From Vicinamibacteria bacterium (lineage in GTDB: Bacteria; Acidobacteriota; Vicinamibacteria; Vicinamibacterales; 2-12-FULL-66-21), in the NCBI GenBank assembly GCA_025937075.1, contig JAICSD010000032.1, positions 1-16,792 of the forward strand: a stretch of 16,792 nucleotides of DNA, written 5' to 3'. Below, one piece after another: positions 7,334 through 14,424 of the stretch. Made by a program: the position numbers and the translations under genes. The notes beneath the pieces were generated by a model, which had not been told where the DNA came from, searched no databases, and was given only the letters and a program-made list of their open reading frames with translations. Numbering within the stretch: position 1 is the stretch's first letter; each line of letters begins with the position of its first letter.

Positions 7334-8340
7334 CGAAGCTGCTGATTCAGATCCCGTGCCTCAACGAGGCGGCGACGCTGCCGGCGACGCTTCGCGATCT
7401 GCCTCGGAGCATCCCAGGGATCGACGTCATCGAGGTCCTCGTCATCGACGACGGGTCGCGCGATGGGACGGCGGACATCGCGCGCGCCAACGGCGTCGAT
7501 CACATCGTGCGGCTGCGCCGGAACAAGGGCCTCGCCGCCGCGTTCCAGGCGGGCATCGACGCCTGCCTCAAAGCCGGCGCGGACCTCATCGTCAACACCG
7601 ACGCAGACAATCAGTACAGCGGGCGCGATATTCCACGCCTGCTCGAGCCGCTGATCCGAGGCGATGCCGATATCTGCATCGGCGATCGGAACATCGCGGA
7701 AGTGCGGCACATGTCGTGGCGCAAGCGGCAGCTGCAGCGGCTCGGAAGCTGGGTCGTGCGCCAGGTCTCCAGCACGACCGTGCCGGACACGACGAGCGGC
7801 TTCCGGGCTTATACGCGCGAGGCCGCGCTGCGGATGACGATCGTGTCGGAGTTCTCGTACACGCTCGAGTCGATTATCCAGGCCGGCAAGAAGCGGATGG
7901 CGATCGCGCACGTTTCAGTGGAGACGAACCCGCGGACGCGCGAGTCGCGCCTGTTCGACAGCGTGTTCTCGTATGTGAAGCGCTCGGGCGCGACCATCGT
8001 GCGCATCTATGCGATGTACGAGCCCTTGAAGGTGTTCACCTACATCGGGATGGCGATCTTCGGCGTCGGGTTCGTGCTCGCGCTGCGGTTCCTGTATTTC
8101 TACTTCTTCAGCTCGACGTACGGCACGCGGTTCCTGCAGTCCTTGATTCTGTCCGCCGTGCTGATGATCGTCGGATTCCAGGTGCTCCTGATCGGGCTGC
8201 TCGCCGACGTCATCTCGGCCAACCGCAAGCTGCTGGAGGATGTCGTCTATCGCGTGCGCACGCTCGAACTGCCGGAGCGGACCGCGCACCCGGAGGCGCC
8301 CGCGCTCACGCCCGATCGCCGCGATCGGTGGGAGCGCTGA
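7330..8340 (+). CDS. Membrane-anchored GT2 polyprenyl-phosphate glycosyltransferase
   Basis: Inverting GT-A glycosyltransferase of 336 aa in the DPM1/GtrB-like group, predicted to move a hexose from a nucleotide sugar to undecaprenyl or another polyprenyl phosphate. Domain order: IQIPCLNEAATLP (7-19), VLVIDDGSRDGT (36-47), the metal-binding DAD motif in NTDADNQY (89-96), the TTSGFRAY acceptor-side block (154-161), and two C-terminal transmembrane helices at about 235-258 and 270-293, followed by a basic tail. The two-helix anchor is typical of GtrB-like enzymes. The GTG at 7330 overlaps the preceding TGA (sequence GTGA); the fold starts within six residues, so this start is secure. The next gene begins immediately after the stop. 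Confidence 0.9.
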   Translation: MTKLLIQIPCLNEAATLPATLRDLPRSIPGIDVIEVLVIDDGSRDGTADIARANGVDHIVRLRRNKGLAAAFQAGIDACLKAGADLIVNTDADNQYSGRDIPRLLEPLIRGDADICIGDRNIAEVRHMSWRKRQLQRLGSWVVRQVSSTTVPDTTSGFRAYTREAALRMTIVSEFSYTLESIIQAGKKRMAIAHVSVETNPRTRESRLFDSVFSYVKRSGATIVRIYAMYEPLKVFTYIGMAIFGVGFVLALRFLYFYFFSSTYGTRFLQSLILSAVLMIVGFQVLLIGLLADVISANRKLLEDVVYRVRTLELPERTAHPEAPALTPDRRDRWER

Positions 8341-9201
8341 TTGGCGGATCCGTCCGTGGTCTCGGTTGTCGTTCCCGCCTACAACGAAGCGGACGCGATT
8401 GGCAGCCTCGTCGCATCGATCAAGGCGGCGGCGGGATGGCGCGAGGTCATCGTCGTCGACGACGGGTCGAACGACGCCACCGGCACCGCTGCATCGGCCG
8501 CCGGCGCGTGCGTCATTCGGCATCCGTACAACAAGGGCAATGGCGCCGCGGTGAAGAGCGGCATCCGCCGCGCGCGCGGCGAGTTCGTGCTGATCGTCGA
8601 CGGCGATGGCCAACACCCGCCGGAGGACGCCCTGCGGCTGGTGTCACGGCTGGGCGAGTACGATCTCGTGATTGGCGCCCGGGCGGAATCGACCCAGGCG
8701 TCAGCGGCGCGGCGCTTTGGCAATGCCGCGCTCAACCGACTCGCGGGCTATCTCACGGGACGCGATATTCCGGACCTGACGTCAGGGTTCCGCGGCGCGC
8801 GTCGTGAGTATCTGGAGGAGTTCCTTCACCTGCTGCCGAACGGCTTCTCCTCGCCGACCACAACGACGCTCGCGTTCATCAAGGCGGGCTACAACGTGGC
8901 GTTCGAGCCGATCCACGCGCGTCAGCGGACGGGGCACTCCAAGATTCGTCTTGCCAGAGACGGGACGAAGTTCCTGATGATCATCCTGAAGATCGTGACG
9001 CTCTTCAGCCCACTGCGGATTTTCCTGCCCCTCAGCCTCGCCGCGTTCGCGCTTGGCGCTGCGTACGCGATCTGGACGATTGCGACGCAGAGCCACATCA
9101 CGAATTCGTCCGTGCTCCTGATCATGCTCGCCGTGATCGTCTTTCTCGTCGGGCTCGTGTCGGAGCAGATCGCCAGTCTGCGGTTCGAAGGAAGACGGTA
9201 G
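8341..9201 (+). CDS. Second membrane-anchored GT2 glycosyltransferase
   Basis: Another GT-A family 2 enzyme, 286 aa, of the polyprenyl-phosphate transferase type. It shows VVPAYNEADAIG (10-21), VIVVDDGSNDATG (36-48), DGDGQH with the DXD pair D87/D89, DLTSGFRG (145-152), and two C-terminal membrane helices at about 228-248 and 256-276. It shares architecture with the preceding gene but is only distantly similar, so it is a paralogue with probably different donor sugar rather than a recent duplication. The start is a TTG placed directly after the TGA of the previous gene (zero-base gap), which argues for termination-reinitiation. An 89-base gap follows the stop, the largest gap within the right-hand block. 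Confidence 0.88.
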   Translation: MADPSVVSVVVPAYNEADAIGSLVASIKAAAGWREVIVVDDGSNDATGTAASAAGACVIRHPYNKGNGAAVKSGIRRARGEFVLIVDGDGQHPPEDALRLVSRLGEYDLVIGARAESTQASAARRFGNAALNRLAGYLTGRDIPDLTSGFRGARREYLEEFLHLLPNGFSSPTTTTLAFIKAGYNVAFEPIHARQRTGHSKIRLARDGTKFLMIILKIVTLFSPLRIFLPLSLAAFALGAAYAIWTIATQSHITNSSVLLIMLAVIVFLVGLVSEQIASLRFEGRR

Positions 9202-9260
9202 CATCACGCCTCGCGCAGACGGCTAAACATGGTTTCGTCGAACCGGACGGAAGTGCGCCT

Positions 9261-9283
9261 CATGTACACATGATGGCATGATG
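9261..9283 (+). repeat. Nested CATG-rich palindrome and direct repeat upstream of the GT-C gene
   Basis: The 89-base gap 9202-9290 contains CATGT-AC-ACATG, a 5-base inverted repeat at 9261-9272, overlapped by two CATGATG copies in 8-base register (9269-9275 and 9277-9283), ending about 8 bases before the next start codon. It may be an operator or simply chance. No terminator with a U-tract was seen in this gap. Confidence 0.4.
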
Positions 9284-9290
9284 TCGATGA

Positions 9291-10556
9291 GTGGAAGTGC
9301 ATTCGTATCGAGCCCGGGCGCTGATCTGCGCGGCAGGGCTGCTGCTGCGCCTCGCCTTCGCGCTGTTCTACTGGGTCGATCAGCCGCTCACGCACGACGA
9401 GCGCGAGTACCTCGCGCTCGCGCGAAGCATCGGGCGCGGCGATGGATACCAGTATCCGTCAGACGAACCCGCGGCAGGTACCGCGCAGCAGTTCGGCCGC
9501 GCGCCCGGGTATCCGGTCTTTCTCGCCGCGCTCGGGATCACGTCGCCGTCTGACACCGTCCCCGCGCGCGTGAAGGTCGCGCAGGCGATCGTCGGCACGA
9601 TCGGCATCTGGCTGATCGCTGCGATCGCCTCGCGCGCGGCAGGGCCGAAAGCGGGCACGGCTGCTGCGACGATCGCCGCCGTGTATCCGCCGCTCGTCTT
9701 CATTCCGGCCTACGCGTTCAGCGAAACCCTGTTCTCGACGGTCGCCCTGTTGACCGCATGGGTGGTCGATCGCGCGCTCGACGATGGGGGTGTGCGTGGG
9801 CGTGGGCGGGTGTGGGCGGCCGCGTCCGGCGTGCTCACCGCCATCGCAATCCTGATCCGTCCGACGATGCTGTTCTTCGTCCCGCTTGCGATCGTGTGGC
9901 TGCTCCTCAGCGAACGGGGCGGCGCGCGCGTGAGCCGGACGATCGTCTTCGCTGCAGCAATCGTGATCTGCGTGGCGCCGTGGACGATCCGCAACGCGCG
10001 CACGTACGGACGCTTCATCCTCGTCGCGTCGGAAGGCGGCGTCACCTTCTGGACGGGCAATCATCCGCTGGCACGCGGCGAAGGAGACCTCGCGGCGAAT
10101 CCCGCGCTCAAACGCGAGGAGCTGGCGTTCCGCCGGTCGCACTCGGGCCTGACGCCGGAGCAGCTCGAGCCGCTCTATTACCGCGATGCGCTCGAATGGA
10201 TTGCTTCCGAACCGGTGGCGTGGTTGAAGCTGGAGGTCAGGAAGCTCTTCTACACGATCGTGCCGATCGGGCCCTCGTATCGGCTACACTCGCGGAAGTA
10301 CGTTGCAGCGTCCGCGGTGTCATACGTGCTGCTGCTGGTACCGGCGATCGCAGGCGCGTGGTGGCTCGTTCAGCGCGGCCGCGCGCCGGCGCCGCTCTGG
10401 CTGATGGCAGCGTCGATGATCATCGCCGGCCTGGTGTTCTTTCCGCAGGAGCGGTTTCGGATCCCGGTCATCGATCCCGCGTTGATCGTCTCGGCGGCGG
10501 CTCTCGCCGCTGCAGGCAAAGAATTTCGGCATTCAGCATTCGACATTCAGCATTGA
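9291..10556 (+). CDS. GT-C family glycosyltransferase, GT39/ArnT-like (PMT_2 type) membrane protein
   Basis: Polytopic membrane enzyme of 421 aa expected to use a polyprenyl-phosphate sugar as donor on the periplasmic side. An N-terminal helix (about 8-29) is followed by the first extracytoplasmic loop with the acidic pair D36-E37 in THDEREY, the hallmark catalytic site of GT-C enzymes. Further hydrophobic segments lie at about 90-113, 117-152, 173-200, 211-226, 340-357 and 365-385. The loop between helices at about 165-176 is Gly/Arg-rich (GGVRGRGRVW) and is encoded by a G-tract-rich stretch. The last 11-12 residues are encoded by a short DNA repeat. Start GTG 9291; GTG 9297, two codons in, is an alternative with GGAA just upstream. 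It is shorter than ArnT (about 550 aa) and lacks an obvious large C-terminal domain. The neighbouring GT2 enzymes are candidate donor suppliers. Confidence 0.82.
   Translation: MEVHSYRARALICAAGLLLRLAFALFYWVDQPLTHDEREYLALARSIGRGDGYQYPSDEPAAGTAQQFGRAPGYPVFLAALGITSPSDTVPARVKVAQAIVGTIGIWLIAAIASRAAGPKAGTAAATIAAVYPPLVFIPAYAFSETLFSTVALLTAWVVDRALDDGGVRGRGRVWAAASGVLTAIAILIRPTMLFFVPLAIVWLLLSERGGARVSRTIVFAAAIVICVAPWTIRNARTYGRFILVASEGGVTFWTGNHPLARGEGDLAANPALKREELAFRRSHSGLTPEQLEPLYYRDALEWIASEPVAWLKLEVRKLFYTIVPIGPSYRLHSRKYVAASAVSYVLLLVPAIAGAWWLVQRGRAPAPLWLMAASMIIAGLVFFPQERFRIPVIDPALIVSAAALAAAGKEFRHSAFDIQH
9786..9816 (+). other. Canonical G-quadruplex motif inside the GT-C gene
   Basis: Five G-tracts of at least three (9786-9790, 9798-9800, 9804-9806, 9808-9810, 9814-9816) are separated by loops of 7, 3, 1 and 3 bases on the coding strand, satisfying the G3+N1-7 rule. 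The tract is G/T-rich with almost no A and looks like slipped GTGGGC-type low-complexity DNA. Confidence 0.7.
10521..10556 (+). repeat. Short ATTCAGCATT repeat forming a gene junction
   Basis: Two exact copies of ATTCAGCATT (10531-10540 and 10545-10554) are separated by CGAC, preceded by a partial TTCGGC unit. The repeat encodes the tail EFRHSAFDIQH of the GT-C protein, supplies its TGA stop, and supplies the TTG start of the next gene. The A+T-rich texture differs from the surrounding GC-rich coding sequence, suggesting an inserted intergenic-type repeat. Confidence 0.6.
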
Positions 10557-11272
10557 CAGCACCGAACGTCCTCATCGTTGTTCCAACGTATAACGAACGC
10601 GACAACCTCCCCATCCTCGCGGCCGGTGTGCTGAAGCACGACGGCTATCGTCTCCTCGTCGTCGACGACGGGTCGCCGGACGGGACGGGAGCCATTGCCG
10701 ATCGCCTTGCGACCGAGCATCCCGGCCGCGTCGAGGTGATGCACCGCACCGGTCAGCGCGGCCTCGGACGATCGTACGTCGACGGGTTGAGCCGCGCGCT
10801 CGCAGACGAAACGATCGATCTCGTCTGTCAGATGGATGCGGACCTGTCGCACAATCCTGACTATCTGCCCGACCTCGTCGGCGCCGCCGCATCCCACGAC
10901 GTGGTGATCGGATCGCGGTACCTGAACGGCGTCAGCGTCGTGAACTGGCCGCTGCACCGGATCTTCCTGAGCGCGTTCGCGAACCGCTACATCCGCCTCG
11001 TCACGAGCCTTTCCGCCACCGACTGCACGAGCGGCTTCCGGTGCTGGCGACGCGAAGCGCTCGCGCGCCTGCCGATCGCCAGCATGGTCTCGGACGGCTA
11101 CGCGTTTCTCGTCGAGATGCTGTTCGAAGCCCACAAGCGCGCCCTGCGGATCGGCGAGGTGCCGATCATCTTCGTGGAGCGGCGCCAGGGACAATCCAAG
11201 CTCTCGTCCGGCGTGCTGCTCGAATCGCTCATGATGCCCTGGCGGCTCGTCCTTCGCAGCTCCCGCACCTGA
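10553..11272 (+). CDS. Dpm1-type polyprenyl-phosphate mannose synthase-like GT2 enzyme
   Basis: Soluble GT-A enzyme of 239 aa that resembles archaeal/bacterial dolichol- or polyprenol-phosphate mannose synthases lacking a membrane domain. Motifs: VLIVVPTYNERDNLP (6-20), LLVVDDGSPDGT (34-45), QMDADLSHNPDYLP (93-106) with DAD at 95-97, a CTSGFRCWRREAL block, and a C-terminal FVERRQGQSKLS segment characteristic of Dpm1-like enzymes. It probably makes a polyprenyl-phosphate hexose, plausibly the donor for the GT-C protein encoded just upstream; the sugar identity is inference. The start is a TTG at 10553 that overlaps the preceding TGA; no ATG or GTG lies between it and the first beta strand, so TTG is the best choice even though no Shine-Dalgarno is seen. 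The next gene follows after two bases. Confidence 0.88.
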   Translation: MTAPNVLIVVPTYNERDNLPILAAGVLKHDGYRLLVVDDGSPDGTGAIADRLATEHPGRVEVMHRTGQRGLGRSYVDGLSRALADETIDLVCQMDADLSHNPDYLPDLVGAAASHDVVIGSRYLNGVSVVNWPLHRIFLSAFANRYIRLVTSLSATDCTSGFRCWRREALARLPIASMVSDGYAFLVEMLFEAHKRALRIGEVPIIFVERRQGQSKLSSGVLLESLMMPWRLVLRSSRT

Positions 11273-11274
11273 CG

Positions 11275-12513
11275 ATGCGGCAGGTCGTCGTGATGGTGAC
11301 CTCGTCGTACCCCCGGTTCCCGGGGGACAGCGTCGGCACGTTCATGGAGCCGATCGCGAAAGGGATCGCGTCGCGCGGACACGAGGTGCACCTCGTCGCA
11401 CCCTGGCACCCGCGCATCACGCGCGCCGGTGAAGAGGACGGCGTCTTCTTCCATTTCTTCCACTATGCGCCGTTCGCTGCGCTCAACGTGTTCGGCTACG
11501 CGGCCGGGATGCGCGCGGACGAGCGCGTCCGCGGCGCCGCGTGGGCGGCGGCGCCGCTGGCGATGGCGGCAGGCTGGTTCAAGACGCTGCGCGTCGCGCA
11601 GAAACGGCGAGCAACGCTGATCCACGCGCACTGGGTCGTGCCCGGCGGCGCGATCGCCGCGGCGGCGCGCCCCGGGCTGCCGCTCGTCGTCAGCCTCCAC
11701 GGGTCCGACGTCTTCGTCGCAGAGCGCGTCGCGCCTGCGCGCGCGGCCGCCGGACGTGTGTTTCGCCGTGCGGGCGCCGTCACGGCCTGCAGCGCCGATC
11801 TGGCATCGCGCGCTATCGCGCTGGGAGCCCCGCGCGATCGCATCGACGTGGTGCCCTACGGAGTGGATTCATCGCGATTCCACGCGGACCCCGGCGTCCG
11901 TGCGCTCCGCCGCGCGCACCTCCGGCTGCCGCCCGAGGCGCCGCTGATCGTCGCGGCCGGCCGGCTCGTGAGGAAAAAGGGATTCGAGTACTTGATCGAC
12001 GCGACCGCGCTGCTGACGAGACCTCCGGCGCCCGCTGTGGCCATTGCGGGTGAAGGCGACCTTGAACGAGAGCTCCAGGCGCGTGCGCGCGACCGCGGCA
12101 TCGCCGGCCGCGTGCACTTCCTCGGCACCGTGCCACAAGGGGACGTGGCTTCGTGGTTTGCCGCGGCGGACGTCGTCGCGCTGCCGTCGATTCGCGACGA
12201 CCGCGGAAACGTCGACGGGCTGCCCAACACGGTGCTCGAAGCGCTGGCGTCTGCAACCCCGCTCGTGACGACGAGCGCGGGCGGGATCGGAGCGGTCGCC
12301 GAGCACGGCAGGACGGCGCTCGTCGTACCCGAACGCGATCCACGGGCGCTGGCGTCCGCCATCGCCTCGCTGCTCGCCGACCCCGCGCGCGGCGAGCAGA
12401 TGGGAAAGACGGCACGGGAGATGACGCTGGCACGGTTCGGCTGGCCAGCCGCCGCGGCGCGATTCGAAGCGGCGTACGACCGCGCGCTTGCCTTCAAGTC
12501 ACTGGACCGATAA
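11275..12513 (+). CDS. GT4-family glycosyltransferase, second copy
   Basis: GT-B retaining glycosyltransferase of 412 aa. The N-terminal domain has VTSSYPRFPGDSVGTFMEPIA, a HAHWVVPGG acceptor-side motif and LHGSDVF. The linker is followed by VPYGVDSSRF, the donor-side LIVAAGRLVRKKGFEYLIDA, IAGEGDLEREL and FLGTVPQGDVASW. The usual EX7E motif appears as D314/E322 in DGLPNTVLEA: Asp replaces the first Glu, as in a sizeable GT4 subgroup. It is not a duplicate of the GT4 gene at 6293, being longer and carrying a different N-terminal half. The ATG at 11275 follows the upstream stop by two bases; an earlier in-frame start lies within the previous gene and was rejected. No Shine-Dalgarno is visible, consistent with coupling. 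Confidence 0.9.
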   Translation: MRQVVVMVTSSYPRFPGDSVGTFMEPIAKGIASRGHEVHLVAPWHPRITRAGEEDGVFFHFFHYAPFAALNVFGYAAGMRADERVRGAAWAAAPLAMAAGWFKTLRVAQKRRATLIHAHWVVPGGAIAAAARPGLPLVVSLHGSDVFVAERVAPARAAAGRVFRRAGAVTACSADLASRAIALGAPRDRIDVVPYGVDSSRFHADPGVRALRRAHLRLPPEAPLIVAAGRLVRKKGFEYLIDATALLTRPPAPAVAIAGEGDLERELQARARDRGIAGRVHFLGTVPQGDVASWFAAADVVALPSIRDDRGNVDGLPNTVLEALASATPLVTTSAGGIGAVAEHGRTALVVPERDPRALASAIASLLADPARGEQMGKTAREMTLARFGWPAAAARFEAAYDRALAFKSLDR

Positions 12514-12516
12514 GAT
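12511..12516 (+). promoter_or_regulatory. Possible -10 element overlapping the GT4 stop codon
   Basis: TAAGAT (12511-12516) includes the TAA stop of the upstream GT4 gene and lies 13 bases before the ATG at 12530, which has no clear Shine-Dalgarno. The layout is like that at 6271-6276 (TAnnAT just after a stop and shortly before an ATG). No -35 was identified. Confidence 0.3.
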
Positions 12517-12529
12517 TTGGCGCTTATCC

Positions 12530-13339
12530 ATGCCAGACGGGGACGCGAAGGAAGGGCCGCGGTCGGACGGGCGCCGGACGGCCGGCCTCAGTATCTTCTT
12601 CCCCGCCTACAACGACAGCGGAACTATCGCGAGCCTCGTGATTACGGCGCTTCGGACAGCGCGCCGCCTGACGCCTGACTACGAAGTCATCGTCGTCAAC
12701 GATGGAAGCCCGGACGGCACGCAGGGCATTCTCGACGAGCTGGCCCTGGTGTACCCCGAGGTGCGAATCGTCACGCACGACAAGAATCGCGGGTACGGCG
12801 GCGCGCTCCGCAGCGGGTTCCACGCCTCCTCGCGCGAGCTGATCTTCTATACGGATGGCGACGCCCAGTACGATCCCGCGGAAGTCGAGACGCTGTGGCG
12901 GCGGATGAGCGACGACGTCGATCTCGTGAACGGCTACAAGATCAGCCGCTCCGATCCCCTTCACCGCATCGTCATCGGCCGCGTCTATCACCACATCGTG
13001 ACGCTGCTCTTCGGCCTGAAGGTGCGTGACGTCGACTGCGACTTCCGCCTCATGCGGCGTTCCATTTTCGAGCGCGTGCGCCTCGAGAAGAACAGCGGCG
13101 TGATCTGCCTCGAGATGATGAAGAAGATTCAGGATGCCGGCTTCCGCATCGCGGAGGTGCCCGTGCACCATTACCACCGCGCGTACGGCAAGTCGCAGTT
13201 CTTCAACTTTCCGAGGCTCTGGCGCACGGCCATCGACGTGATGAAGCTGTGGATGGCGCTCGTGATCCGGCACGAGCACATGGTCGAGGGGCTCGAGACG
13301 CCGGGCCTGAAGACCCGAGCTACAGAGGACCGCCGGTGA
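12530..13339 (+). CDS. GT2 glycosyltransferase, soluble polyprenyl-phosphate type
   Basis: Fourth GT2 enzyme of the locus, 269 aa. A hydrophilic N-terminal extension (1-18) precedes IFFPAYNDSGTIASL (22-36), YEVIVVNDGSPDGT (51-64), NRGYGGALRSGF (86-97) and the metal-binding DGD at 109-111 in TDGDAQY. The later block VDCDFRLMRR (where many relatives have TSGFR-like motifs) and HHYHRAYGKSQFFNFPRLW resemble GtrB/DPM-like enzymes, but there is no C-terminal membrane anchor, only an amphipathic WMALVIRHEHM region. It may be a polyprenyl-phosphate sugar transferase, or an ordinary glycan GT2. ATG at 12530; an in-frame ATG at 12488 would lie inside the previous gene and was not preferred. Its TGA overlaps the GTG start of the aminotransferase. 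Confidence 0.86.
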   Translation: MPDGDAKEGPRSDGRRTAGLSIFFPAYNDSGTIASLVITALRTARRLTPDYEVIVVNDGSPDGTQGILDELALVYPEVRIVTHDKNRGYGGALRSGFHASSRELIFYTDGDAQYDPAEVETLWRRMSDDVDLVNGYKISRSDPLHRIVIGRVYHHIVTLLFGLKVRDVDCDFRLMRRSIFERVRLEKNSGVICLEMMKKIQDAGFRIAEVPVHHYHRAYGKSQFFNFPRLWRTAIDVMKLWMALVIRHEHMVEGLETPGLKTRATEDRR

Positions 13340-14424
13340 TCCCGTTCCTCGACCTGAAGCCTGGCCCTGATGCCGCGGACCTCCGCGCGGCCGTCGAACG
13401 GGTGATCGCGAGCGGCTGGTTCGTGCTCGGACCGGAGCTGGAGTCGTTCGAACGCGAGTTCGCGGAGGTGTGCGGCGCGAGGCACTCCGTTGGGGTTGGA
13501 ACGGGGACGGACGCCCTCGCGCTTGCGCTGCGCGCGCTCGGGATCGGAGCCGGCGACGACGTGATCACGACGCCGTTGTCGGCCGCCTACACCGCGCTCG
13601 CGATCATGATGACCGGCGCGCGGCCCGTGTTCGCCGACGTCGACCCGCAGCGGCTTACGCTGGATCCACGAGCAGCGGATGCGCTCGTCACCAGCCGGAC
13701 GAAAGCGCTCATGCCGGTACATTTGTACGGGCAGCCCGCGGACATGCCGGCGATCGTGTCCGTCGCGCGCCGCCATGGACTCGCGATTATCGAGGACTGT
13801 TGCCAGGCGCATCTCGCGACGTGCGAGGGACGGCCTGTCGGCTCGTTCGGCGAGGCGGCGGCGTTCAGCTTCTACCCGACGAAGAATCTCGGCGCGCTTG
13901 GCGACGGCGGCGCGGTGACGACGAAGAGCGCGGACATCGCCGCGCGCGTGAGGCGGCTTCGAAGCGGCGGCCAGACCGATCGCTATCATCACGCCGAGTT
14001 CGGCGTGAACTCGAGGCTCGATGAGATGCAGGCAGCGGTCCTGCGCGCGCGACTCTCGTGGCTGCCGCGCTGGACCGAGCAGCGTCGCGTCCTCGCGCGC
14101 CTGTACCGCGAACGGCTCGGGACGGCACTGCTGCAAGTGCCTCCCGAATGCGACGCCGGCCACGTCTATCATTTGTTTCCGGTGATGAGCGCTGAACGGG
14201 CGGCGCTGCAGGAGCATTTGCGGTTGCGCGGCGTCGAAACGTTGATCCATTACGCCGTTCCAATCCCCAGGCAGCGTGCGATGGCGGACCAGCAGCCTGC
14301 GGATTGTCCCGTCGCGAATCGCGTCTGCGCCCAGGTGTTCTCGCTGCCGCTCTACCCGGCGCTGGCCCCTGCCGCGGTAGATGGAGTCGCGGCCGCGCTG
14401 CAGGCGTTTCACGCGCCCGTCTGA
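13336..14424 (+). CDS. DegT/DnrJ/EryC1/StrS-family sugar aminotransferase
   Basis: PLP-dependent fold-type I aminotransferase of 362 aa that converts a nucleotide-linked keto sugar to an amino sugar. Landmarks: IPFLDLK at the extreme N-terminus, SGWFVLGPELESFEREFAE (26-44), GVGTGTDALALAL (53-65) for phosphate binding, the IIEDCCQAHLA block, and PLP-binding Lys183 in FYPTKNLGALGDGGAV. NSRLDEMQAAVL and LIHYAVPIPRQ follow, as in this family. The start GTG at 13336 overlaps the upstream TGA and has AGAGGA at 13324-13329 with a six-base spacer, one of the few clear ribosome-binding sites in the block. No sugar dehydratase, ketoreductase or acetyltransferase is visible nearby, so its substrate must come from genes outside the window. 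The stop overlaps the next ATG by one base. Confidence 0.93.
   Translation: MIPFLDLKPGPDAADLRAAVERVIASGWFVLGPELESFEREFAEVCGARHSVGVGTGTDALALALRALGIGAGDDVITTPLSAAYTALAIMMTGARPVFADVDPQRLTLDPRAADALVTSRTKALMPVHLYGQPADMPAIVSVARRHGLAIIEDCCQAHLATCEGRPVGSFGEAAAFSFYPTKNLGALGDGGAVTTKSADIAARVRRLRSGGQTDRYHHAEFGVNSRLDEMQAAVLRARLSWLPRWTEQRRVLARLYRERLGTALLQVPPECDAGHVYHLFPVMSAERAALQEHLRLRGVETLIHYAVPIPRQRAMADQQPADCPVANRVCAQVFSLPLYPALAPAAVDGVAAALQAFHAPV

Noticed and set aside
7330..9201. Tandem GT2 genes as a recent gene duplication.
   Set aside because: The two proteins share fold and anchor layout but little residue identity by eye outside the GT2 motifs, and the DNA shows no long matching stretch.
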